DNA from: Candidatus Omnitrophota bacterium
Lineage (GTDB): Bacteria > Omnitrophota > 4484-213
Direction: 5' to 3'
Length of the DNA stretch: 8,658 nt
Assembly (NCBI GenBank): GCA_030639955.1
Contig: DAOWKH010000104.1
Span: 1 to 8,658 of the forward strand
Of the stretch, positions 1 through 4,784 are shown one piece after another (positions within the stretch are counted from its first letter, which is position 1; the number at the start of each line of letters is the position of its first letter). The translations under genes were made by a program, and so were the position numbers. Under the pieces are notes generated by a model that saw nothing but the letters and a program-made list of their open reading frames with translations, made no database searches and was not told where the DNA came from.

Positions 1-126
1 AGGAAATACAAAAATCATGTTTGAGACCGCCGAAGTCGCGAACCGTTTCGGGACAGAGGCGGGCGAGTTTGATTTTTGCCTGCCGAAACGCAGGTTTTAG
101 CGTTAAGAAAAAACCACGAGAGCGAG
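1..126 (+). repeat. Dispersed 126-bp repeat, copy A (upstream of atpD)
   Basis: This segment recurs as the reverse complement at 3569-3694. The alignment is ungapped, with 118 of 126 positions identical; differences are at copy-A positions 29, 34, 38, 39, 43, 87, 91 and 123. It contains an imperfect hairpin: CGTTTC (44-49) pairs with GAAACG (85-90), and GGCGGGC (58-64) pairs with GCCTGCC (78-84) with one G-T pair. Copy A matches from the first base of the window, so the repeat may extend further upstream. A 27-codon frame (17-100, ATG to TAG) is open in both copies. No transposase is visible. The repeat is directly seen; calling it a non-autonomous mobile or REP-like element is inference. Confidence 0.9.
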
Positions 127-151
127 GAATGGCTGTCTGCCAAAAACAAAG

Positions 152-1549
152 ATGAAAGAACAAAATCTTGGAAGAGTCAAACGGATAATCGGGGCGGTGG
201 TAGATGTAGAGTTTGAAATGGGAAAACTACCGTCTATCTATAACGCCCTTAAAATAAAAGGCACAGATGTCGTTTTGGAGGTGCACCAGCATTTGGGAGA
301 CAATCTGATGCGCTGCATTTCTCTTTCTTCTACCGATGGTTTAAAAAGACAGATGGAGGTAGAGGATAGCGGCGGACCAATTACGGTTCCTGTGGGTAAA
401 AATACACTGGGCAGGATGTTTAATCTTTTGGGAGAGGTAATCGATAAACAGCCGTCTTTGCCTAAAGAAAATCTGAGATGGTCTATTTATCGTTCACCGC
501 CGCCACTGGAAGAGCAAAATATTTCTATAGAGATATTAGAAACCGGAATAAAGATTATTGATTTCTTATGCCCCTACCCAAAAGGGGGAAAAATCGGCTT
601 GTTTGGCGGTGCCGGCGTAGGTAAAACAGTCCTGATTATGGAACTCATTAGAAATATTGCTATTGAGCATAAGGGCTTTAGTGTATTCGCCGGTGTGGGA
701 GAAAGGACACGCGAAGGAAACGACCTCTGGCTGGAGATGAAAAAATCCGGGGTTTTAAGTAGAACTGCTTTGGTCTTTGGCCAGATGAACGAACCACCCG
801 GAGCAAGATTTAGAGTGGGATTAGCCGCTCTAACCATGGCCGAATACTTTCGCGATATCCAGGGCGAAGATGTGCTTTTGTTTATCGATAATATCTTTAG
901 ATTTGTGCAAGCCGGCTCAGAGGTTTCGGCTTTATTAGGAAGGATGCCCTCGGCAGTGGGTTATCAACCTACATTGGGAACAGATATGGGTGAACTGCAG
1001 GAGAGAATTACCTCTACCAAAAAGGGCTCGATTACTTCGGTGCAGGCAATCTATGTGCCGGCCGATGACCTAACTGACCCTGCTCCAGCCACTACCTTTG
1101 CCCATTTAGATAGCACTGTTGTCTTGTCGCGAAAGTTGGTAGAGTCGGGGATTTATCCGGCAATTGACCCCTTGAGCTCAACCTCTACTATTTTAAATCC
1201 CCAAATAGTAGGGGAAGAACATTATCGCCTGGTTCAAGATGTGGAAAAGACTCTCCAGCGCTACAAAGATTTACAAGATATAATTGCTATTTTGGGTGTT
1301 GATGAGCTCAGCGATGAGGATAAAATTATTGTCAACAGGGCGAGAAAGCTCCAGAAGTTTTTTTCGCAGCCATTTTTTGTTGCCCAAGAATTCACCGGTG
1401 TCGCGGGCAAATATGTCCCCCTTGAACAGACGCTTAAAGGCGTTAAAGGAATTGTGCAAGGGAAATACGATGACCTTCCCGAACAGGCGTTTTATATGAA
1501 GGGAGGGATAGAAGAAAATCAAATATCAAATATCAAAAATCAAAAATGA
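152..1549 (+). CDS. atpD: F1F0 ATP synthase subunit beta
   Basis: This is the catalytic beta subunit of F-type ATP synthase, the nucleotide-hydrolysing/synthesising part of the membrane-attached F1 head. At 465 aa it is normal for the family. The N-terminal beta-barrel starts RVKRIIGAVVDVEF. Walker A GGAGVGKT lies at residues 152-159, the GERTREGND segment carries the catalytic Glu (E184), Walker B VLLFIDN ends at 241-247, the adenine-stacking Tyr is in SGIYPAIDP (Y335), and the DELSDED form of the DELSEED lever is at 384-390. The start ATG has no good Shine-Dalgarno. It overlaps, as ATGA, the stop of an incoming open frame and of an 8-codon mini-frame (129-155), so coupling is possible. The usual upstream partner atpG is not visible; the repeat occupies that place. 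The last residues (NQISNIKNQK) come from a heptamer repeat and are not family sequence. Confidence 0.97.
   Translation: MKEQNLGRVKRIIGAVVDVEFEMGKLPSIYNALKIKGTDVVLEVHQHLGDNLMRCISLSSTDGLKRQMEVEDSGGPITVPVGKNTLGRMFNLLGEVIDKQPSLPKENLRWSIYRSPPPLEEQNISIEILETGIKIIDFLCPYPKGGKIGLFGGAGVGKTVLIMELIRNIAIEHKGFSVFAGVGERTREGNDLWLEMKKSGVLSRTALVFGQMNEPPGARFRVGLAALTMAEYFRDIQGEDVLLFIDNIFRFVQAGSEVSALLGRMPSAVGYQPTLGTDMGELQERITSTKKGSITSVQAIYVPADDLTDPAPATTFAHLDSTVVLSRKLVESGIYPAIDPLSSTSTILNPQIVGEEHYRLVQDVEKTLQRYKDLQDIIAILGVDELSDEDKIIVNRARKLQKFFSQPFFVAQEFTGVAGKYVPLEQTLKGVKGIVQGKYDDLPEQAFYMKGGIEENQISNIKNQK
1518..1545 (+). repeat. Heptamer tandem repeat (ATCAAAW x4) at the atpD 3' end
   Basis: Four consecutive 7-bp units are seen: ATCAAAT, ATCAAAT, ATCAAAA, ATCAAAA. 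They are immediately followed by ATGAAAG, which contains the atpD stop. The units are translated in frame as the final residues of AtpD after the conserved ...FYMKGGIEE end. The repeat therefore sits across the gene boundary and has lengthened the protein by about nine residues. Confidence 0.85.
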
Positions 1550-1559
1550 AAGCTTTAAA

Positions 1560-1802
1560 ATGAGTAGTTTTAACTTAACTGTCATTGCTCCCGAAGGTGT
1601 AATTTACGATGAAAAAGCCGATATGGTTGTTGTGCCGGGGAAAGAGGGGGAGTTGGGAATTCTGAGTCGCCATATTCCCTTAATCTCCGGTCTAAAAAAA
1701 GGAGAAGTGAGGATAAAGAAAGAGGGAGAGGAAAAGAAGATAGAGATAGAGAAGGGGTTTATGAAGGTGGATAAAGAGGGAGTAGAGATACTGATTAAAT
1801 GA
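1560..1802 (+). CDS. atpC: F1F0 ATP synthase subunit epsilon, short form
   Basis: This is the epsilon subunit of the ATP synthase central stalk, coupling rotation of gamma and the c-ring. The 80 residues match only the N-terminal beta-sandwich domain: FNLTVIAPEGVIYDEKADMVVVPGKEGELGIL, then SRHIPLISGLKKGEVRI. The protein stops at the end of that domain. The C-terminal helical hairpin of longer family members (about 130-140 aa, e.g. E. coli), which inhibits ATP hydrolysis, is absent. It starts 10 nt after atpD, with no strong Shine-Dalgarno. Its stop overlaps the rsmI start by 4 nt. Short epsilons occur naturally in some lineages, and the clean overlap with rsmI argues against a truncation artefact. 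Confidence 0.92.
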   Translation: MSSFNLTVIAPEGVIYDEKADMVVVPGKEGELGILSRHIPLISGLKKGEVRIKKEGEEKKIEIEKGFMKVDKEGVEILIK

Positions 1803-2464
1803 ACTCGGGAACATTATATATCGTCAGCACGCCAATTGGAAATTTAAAGGATATCAGCTTAAGGGCATTGGAAATTTTAGAGGATGTGTATCTGATTGCC
1901 GCTGAAGATACCCGCCAGACAAGGAAGCTCCTTTCGCATTATAAAATAAAAACCCCTCTGCTTAGCTATTTTGACTACAATAAGATTGCCCGCGCAGATG
2001 TTCTGATTGAAAAATTAAAACAGGGCAGGGATGTTGCCCTGGTTTGCAATGCCGGCACGCCTTGCATAAACGACCCCGGTTTTTATCTCGCTGGATTGGC
2101 AATAAAAGAGGATATTACTTTAGTTCCCATTCCGGGTGCGTCGGCTTTATTAGCCGCATTGGTAATCTCGGGGGCAGCGCCGGATAGGTTTGTCTTTGAA
2201 GGTTATCTACCTCGCAAAAGCAAAAAAAGAGAAAACCGCCTAAAAGAAATCGCTGAAGAAAAGAGGACGGTAATCTTATACGAAGCCCCACATCGTTTAT
2301 TAAAAACCTTAAAAGATTTATTAAATTTTTTAGGTGATAAGCAGATAGCTATTTGTCGCGAGCTCACCAAAAAATTCGAAGAGGTAAAGAGAGGAAGAAT
2401 TTCGGAATTAATCGCTTATTTTGAAAAGAAGGGAGTGAGAGGGGAGTTTGTAATAGTTATATGA
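1799..2464 (+). CDS. rsmI: 16S rRNA (cytidine(1402)-2'-O)-methyltransferase
   Basis: RsmI uses S-adenosylmethionine to 2'-O-methylate C1402 of 16S rRNA in the ribosomal P site. It belongs to the tetrapyrrole-methylase fold. Visible motifs are VSTPIGNLKDIS (residues 9-20), AAEDTRQTRKLL (34-45), the glycine-rich LVCNAGTPCINDPG (81-94), PIPGASALLAAL (110-121), FEGYLPRK (133-140) and YEAPHRL (161-167). At 221 aa it ends at GEFVIVI, so it lacks the roughly 50-60 residue C-terminal extension of the E. coli enzyme; shorter versions are common. The third motif departs from the usual LVSDAGTPGISDPG at three places (SD to CN, G to C, S to N). It is coupled by ATGA overlaps to atpC upstream and purN downstream. 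Confidence 0.93.
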   Translation: MNSGTLYIVSTPIGNLKDISLRALEILEDVYLIAAEDTRQTRKLLSHYKIKTPLLSYFDYNKIARADVLIEKLKQGRDVALVCNAGTPCINDPGFYLAGLAIKEDITLVPIPGASALLAALVISGAAPDRFVFEGYLPRKSKKRENRLKEIAEEKRTVILYEAPHRLLKTLKDLLNFLGDKQIAICRELTKKFEEVKRGRISELIAYFEKKGVRGEFVIVI

Positions 2465-3063
2465 ATATTGCAGTTTTTTGTTCGGGAGAAGGCACCAATC
2501 TGCAGGCAATTATCGAGGCAGTTCGGGGAGGAGATATTAAAGCGAGAATTTCTTTGGTAATCAGTGATAACAAAGAGGCACATTGTCTGCAAAGAGCAAA
2601 GAAAGCTGCAATCAGGGCAATATTTGTTGACCCCAAAGAATTTTCTTCCAAAGAGGAATTTGAAAAAAAGATAATCGTTTATTTGCAAGAGGAGAATATC
2701 GGACTGATTGCTTTAGCCGGCTTTATGCGCATGCTCAGCCCTTCCTTTGTCCAAAACTATCCTAATAAGATTTTTAACATCCACCCAAGTTTATTGCCGG
2801 CATTTAAGGGCTCAACAAATGCTGTCCGGGATACCCTAAATTATGGGATGAAGATTAGCGGAGCCACTGTCCATTTCGTAGATGAGAAATTGGATAATGG
2901 TCCAATTGTTTTGCAAAGAGTCGTAGAGATAGACGAAGAGGATAGCGAAGAGTCCCTGCGCCAGAAGATTCACCGTCAGGAGCATATCATTTATCCCTTG
3001 GCAATCAAACTCTTTGCGGAAGGGAGATTAAAGGTAGAAGGAAGAAGGGTGAAGATAAGTTAA
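2461..3063 (+). CDS. purN: Phosphoribosylglycinamide formyltransferase
   Basis: This GAR transformylase transfers a formyl group from 10-formyl-tetrahydrofolate to glycinamide ribonucleotide, the third step of de novo purine synthesis, in the cytoplasm. At 200 aa it is typical. The phosphate-binding loop is VFCSGEGTNLQAI (residues 5-17). The folate region is LAGFMRMLSP (85-94). The catalytic Asn and His are in FNIHPSLLPAF (N106, H108), and the catalytic Asp is in DEKLDNGPIV (D145). The segment after PSLLPAF reads KGSTNAVRDTLNYG, slightly divergent from the common PGxxAxxxAxxxG but with spacing kept. Its start overlaps the rsmI stop by 4 nt, making it the last gene of the tight operon before the repeat-rich island. 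Confidence 0.95.
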   Translation: MNIAVFCSGEGTNLQAIIEAVRGGDIKARISLVISDNKEAHCLQRAKKAAIRAIFVDPKEFSSKEEFEKKIIVYLQEENIGLIALAGFMRMLSPSFVQNYPNKIFNIHPSLLPAFKGSTNAVRDTLNYGMKISGATVHFVDEKLDNGPIVLQRVVEIDEEDSEESLRQKIHRQEHIIYPLAIKLFAEGRLKVEGRRVKIS

Positions 3064-3076
3064 AATTGTTTAAAGC

Positions 3077-3097
3077 GAAATCTGCGAAGCAGATTTC
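3077..3097 (+). repeat. Perfect hairpin after purN (9-bp stem, GAA loop)
   Basis: GAAATCTGC (3077-3085) and GCAGATTTC (3089-3097) pair perfectly around a GAA loop. The apex GCGAAGC is the sequence known to form an exceptionally stable DNA mini-hairpin. It sits 14 nt after the purN stop. There is no T-run after it, so it is not a standard intrinsic terminator; it could be a 3'-end stabiliser or a mobile hairpin. Confidence 0.75.
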
Positions 3098-3108
3098 TAT
3101 CCTCAGTT

Positions 3109-3174
3109 CCGACTTGCGTCGGAGCTTCGGCTCCCCGACTTGCGTCGGAGCTTCGGCTCCCCGACTTGCGTCGG
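3109..3174 (+). repeat. Tandem 26-bp hairpin repeat (2.5 units) in the leader of the secreted-protein gene
   Basis: Units start at 3109, 3135 and 3161. Each begins with CCGAC-ttgc-GTCGG (a 5-bp stem); the first two continue into GGAGC-TTCG-GCTCC, a 5-bp stem closed by the stable UUCG tetraloop type. The two stems share GG, so they are partly exclusive. The third unit also allows CTTGC (3165-3169) to pair with GCAAG (3176-3180). The array ends about 10 nt before a strong Shine-Dalgarno, so RNA folding here could influence translation of the next gene. It is also consistent with a slippage-grown intergenic repeat. Confidence 0.85.
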
Positions 3175-3194
3175 GGCAAGGAAAGGAGGTAAAA

Positions 3195-3524
3195 ATGAGC
3201 AAGAAGTTTTTATTCGCGTTAATCTGCGTGAGTTTTCTGTTATTTGCGTCTATCTGCGTCTCTGACGAGATTAAAATACGCACGGTAGTAACTCCTATTG
3301 GCCAGCAGGTGGAGAAGTTAGGAACAACTGGATTGATGGTCTGTGTTACTAATGAAACTGTAGCAAACGGGGGATGCGGGACTGGCGGAACAATAACGGC
3401 AAAAGACCCTGCTGGTAAAGATGTAAAAATAGATAATACTAAAGCAGGGACAGTAGTTATCTTTCTTGACGATGGAAACCATCAATTTGACAAAGACGAT
3501 GTAGTTTATGAAGTGAGGCGGTAA
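3195..3524 (+). CDS. Small secreted protein, novel family (paralogue of the 3813 gene)
   Basis: I do not recognise a named family. The 109-residue product starts at an ATG with an excellent Shine-Dalgarno (AAGGAGGT, 3183-3190). An upstream in-frame TTG at 3066 would add residues read only from hairpin repeats, so it is rejected. Residues 1-23 form a Sec signal peptide: MSKK, then a hydrophobic core, with likely cleavage at CVS|DE; there is no lipobox. The core is a duplication, LFALICVS then LFASICVS, encoded by two 24-nt copies 30 nt apart. The mature part (about 86 aa) has DEIKIRTVVTPIG, MVCV and GGCGT with two cysteines (C50, C61) likely to form a disulfide in the periplasm or outside. It ends in NHQFDKDDVVYEVRR. 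All of these blocks recur in the downstream paralogue. Role unknown. Confidence 0.75.
   Translation: MSKKFLFALICVSFLLFASICVSDEIKIRTVVTPIGQQVEKLGTTGLMVCVTNETVANGGCGTGGTITAKDPAGKDVKIDNTKAGTVVIFLDDGNHQFDKDDVVYEVRR
3210..3263 (+). repeat. 30-bp-period direct repeat encoding the signal-peptide core
   Basis: The 24-nt blocks 3210-3233 and 3240-3263 are near copies. Both contain TTATT, GCGT and ATCTGCGT in register, and they encode LFALICVS and LFASICVS. The signal peptide's hydrophobic core is thus a two-copy repeat. On the opposite strand the same DNA contains the ACGCAGAT...ACGC pattern that I recall from dispersed intergenic repeats in several uncultured bacteria. That last point is memory-based. 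Confidence 0.7.
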
Positions 3525-3554
3525 GTTGTAATTGGCTCGGGTTGGTCATTAACA

Positions 3555-3749
3555 GGATTTTTGCATTTCTCACTCTCGTGGTTTTTTCTTAACGCTAAAA
3601 CCTACGTCTCGGCAGGCAAAAATCAAACTCGCCCGCCTCTGTCCCGAAACGTTTCAGGACATCGGTGGTCTCAAACATGATTTTTGTATTTCCTGCCTCA
3701 ACTTGATTTTAGCTAAAAAAACCAATGTTCGCTCAAAACGCAAAAATCC
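3555..3749. repeat. 10-bp inverted pair bracketing repeat copy B
   Basis: GGATTTTTGC (3555-3564) and its exact reverse complement GCAAAAATCC (3740-3749) flank the 3569-3694 repeat copy, 4 and 45 nt from its edges. They could be terminal inverted repeats of a larger element of about 195 bp. They are AT-rich and short, the spacing is asymmetric, and copy A has no such sequence on its downstream side, so chance is possible. The 288-nt gap between the two secreted-protein genes otherwise holds only repeat copy B and a small hairpin. Confidence 0.4.
3569..3694 (-). repeat. Dispersed 126-bp repeat, copy B (inverted)
   Basis: This is the reverse complement of positions 1-126 with 8 substitutions and no gaps. 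The hairpin is kept. Copy-A position 87 changes A to G, giving a T-G pair, while positions 43 (C to A) and 91 (C to T) change together and turn a C-C mismatch into an A-T pair. The 27-codon frame is also open here (minus strand, 3678 down to 3595). It lies between the two secreted-protein paralogues, pointing against them. With copy A it forms an inverted pair flanking about 3.4 kb that includes atpD to purN. Confidence 0.9.
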
Positions 3750-3768
3750 CTTTCTGGTGTCAGACCTT

Positions 3769-3791
3769 ACTTTCACATCGGAAGTGAAAGT
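3769..3791 (+). repeat. Hairpin upstream of the cysteine-rich secreted-protein gene
   Basis: ACTTTCAC (3769-3776) pairs perfectly with GTGAAAGT (3784-3791) around a 7-nt loop. It lies 10 nt before the GGAGG ribosome-binding site (3802-3806) of the gene starting at 3813. It could be a transcript leader structure or an operator-like palindrome. Nothing else in the sequence decides between these. Confidence 0.55.
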
Positions 3792-3812
3792 GGGTGAATA
3801 TGGAGGCGTGAA

Positions 3813-4598
3813 ATGAAAAGATTGTTTTTTCTGTTTGTTCTTTTCTTTCTTTTTGCTTTTACTGGTGAGTGGAAACTGGTGACTGGTGACCTTGCATTCG
3901 CTGATGAAATAACACTAAGAGCAATAGTAACCCCTATTGGTTCTCAGACAGAGAAATGGGGAGCAGTGGGGATGATGGTTTGTGTTGCTGGGAAACCAAT
4001 AAGCGAAGGAGGATGTGGGACAGAAGATACAACAGTTAAGGGCTTTGATAAGGATGGAAAAGAGACAGCTGTAATCATTGAACAAGAAGATTGCACGCTT
4101 ATTACAGGTAGAGGCAAGGACTGTGATAAATTGGTCTTTTTCGTTGATGAACTCAAGACCCCTGATGGAAAGAATAAAGGAGACCATCAGTTTACGGGTG
4201 ACAATGACAAAATCTTTCCTCATCCTGCTAAGAAGTATTGGGATACGGTGTATGCGGTGAGGGGAGCGGAGCAAGAAGAGGTTTGTCCCTCGGGGATGAA
4301 GATGCGTACTGTTATTTGTATAGATGATGAAGACCAAGGGCCTGCTGGAAGTGGGGATGCTGTAGCAGATTGTACAAGCAGAGGAGGATTTCTGTGCGTT
4401 CCTCATTTTCCTGAAGGTTGTAGTATCAGACGTTGGAGTTGCGTAGACGAACTGGGTAGAAGACGTCATGTTTTATCTAAGTGTGGTGGAGGTGGAAATG
4501 ATGGTTATGATGGAGTTGGCCGCTGTGCTGCTAGCAAACCTCCCTGCATATTTCCCTATCGTTGTTGCAGGGAATGTCCAGCACCTGGCTGTGAGTAG
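3813..4598 (+). CDS. Secreted cysteine-rich protein, novel family (extended paralogue of the 3195 gene)
   Basis: I do not recognise a named family. The start ATG has GGAGG 6 nt upstream. The 261-aa product has a signal sequence: MKR, hydrophobic residues 4-16, then an odd polar stretch TGEWKLVTGDL before AFA|DE. Residues 31-151 are paralogous to the 3195 product. Shared blocks are DEI..R..VTPIG.Q.EK.G, MVCV, GGCGT, DHQF and VYAVR. There is an inserted stretch of about 40 residues with two extra cysteines (C94, C104). Residues 152-261 are unique: 13 cysteines, glycine-rich (KCGGGGNDG), ending CCRECPAPGCE. The mature protein has 17 cysteines in all, suggesting a disulfide-rich extracytoplasmic protein. 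There is no LPXTG, lipobox or transmembrane helix in the mature part. Function unknown; a surface, adhesive or metal-binding role is speculation. Confidence 0.75.
   Translation: MKRLFFLFVLFFLFAFTGEWKLVTGDLAFADEITLRAIVTPIGSQTEKWGAVGMMVCVAGKPISEGGCGTEDTTVKGFDKDGKETAVIIEQEDCTLITGRGKDCDKLVFFVDELKTPDGKNKGDHQFTGDNDKIFPHPAKKYWDTVYAVRGAEQEEVCPSGMKMRTVICIDDEDQGPAGSGDAVADCTSRGGFLCVPHFPEGCSIRRWSCVDELGRRRHVLSKCGGGGNDGYDGVGRCAASKPPCIFPYRCCRECPAPGCE
3861..3888 (+). repeat. Heptamer repeat inside the signal-peptide coding region
   Basis: Four consecutive 7-bp blocks are seen: ACTGGTG, AGTGGAA, ACTGGTG, ACTGGTG, with the second degenerate. They encode the polar TGEWKLVTGD stretch that separates the hydrophobic core (LFAF) from the cleavage site (AFADE). 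Removing it would leave a normal signal peptide ending FAFADE, so the repeat looks like an in-frame insertion or expansion. Confidence 0.65.
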
Positions 4599-4626
4599 TT
4601 TTGTAAATTCATATTCTAAGACATAC

Positions 4627-4632
4627 TATAAT
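4627..4632 (+). promoter_or_regulatory. Possible -10 box for the dapA operon
   Basis: A consensus TATAAT lies 29 nt after the upstream stop codon. The best -35-like match, TTGTAA, is 20 nt away, which is longer than the usual 16-18, so support is modest. A start just downstream would give a transcript leader of about 145 nt carrying the three hairpins before dapA. Confidence 0.3.
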
Positions 4633-4674
4633 AATGTATATATCCCGTCTCTCGTAGACCTACTGGATAAACTA

Positions 4675-4703
4675 CTCTAAAATTCTCTGCGATAATTTTA
4701 GAG
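4675..4703 (+). terminator. AT-rich 10-bp hairpin after the cysteine-rich gene (terminator or leader stem)
   Basis: CTCTAAAATT (4675-4684) pairs perfectly with AATTTTAGAG (4694-4703) around a 9-nt loop. It is 77 nt after the upstream gene's stop and 82 nt before dapA. There is no T-run after the right arm, so it is not a textbook intrinsic terminator. It may instead be part of the dapA leader. Confidence 0.4.
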
Positions 4704-4708
4704 CATTC

Positions 4709-4762
4709 GTCGGAATCAATTCGACTAAAGGTTTTCTTGAGCCGAAGGCGAAAAGAAAACCT
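4709..4762 (+). promoter_or_regulatory. Two consecutive hairpins in the dapA leader
   Basis: The first hairpin pairs GTCGGAA (4709-4715) with TTCGAC (4720-4725), with one bulged G and a TCAA loop. The second is strong: AGGTTTTCTT (4729-4738) pairs with AAGAAAACCT (4753-4762), and inside it GCC-GAA-GGC (4741-4749) forms a small inner stem. It ends 12 nt before the GAGGTG ribosome-binding site of dapA. With the 4675-4703 hairpin this gives three structures in a row. No T-tract or known lysine-riboswitch core is apparent to me. Confidence 0.5.
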
Positions 4763-4784
4763 AAGTCTCATTGAGAGGTGTAAA

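Noticed and set aside
3..155. C-terminal part of atpG
   Set aside because: The open frame gives basic residues without AtpG C-terminal features, it contains repeat sequence, and the same frame is stopped in copy B.
3109..3180. CRISPR array
   Set aside because: The 26-bp units are directly contiguous with no spacers, and no cas genes are visible.
3066..3194. TTG start extending the small secreted protein upstream by 43 residues
   Set aside because: The added residues are read only from hairpin repeats and would bury the signal peptide; the ATG at 3195 has a near-perfect Shine-Dalgarno.
3915..4469. 184-codon open frame on the minus strand
   Set aside because: It lies wholly antisense to the cysteine-rich secreted-protein gene, which has a signal peptide, a ribosome-binding site and a paralogue.
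4468..4680. Open frame overlapping the end of the cysteine-rich gene, as a possible frameshifted continuation
   Set aside because: The main frame stays cysteine- and glycine-rich to its stop, while the shifted frame gives low-complexity hydrophobic residues with no relation to the domain.
4709..4762. Lysine riboswitch upstream of dapA
   Set aside because: Hairpins are present, but I cannot see the multi-helix core or conserved loop motifs of that class, and the leader is too short.
4737..4784. TTG start extending DapA by 16 residues
   Set aside because: It begins inside a strong hairpin, has no ribosome-binding site and adds a charged non-family tail; the ATG at 4785 has GAGGTG and begins like the family.
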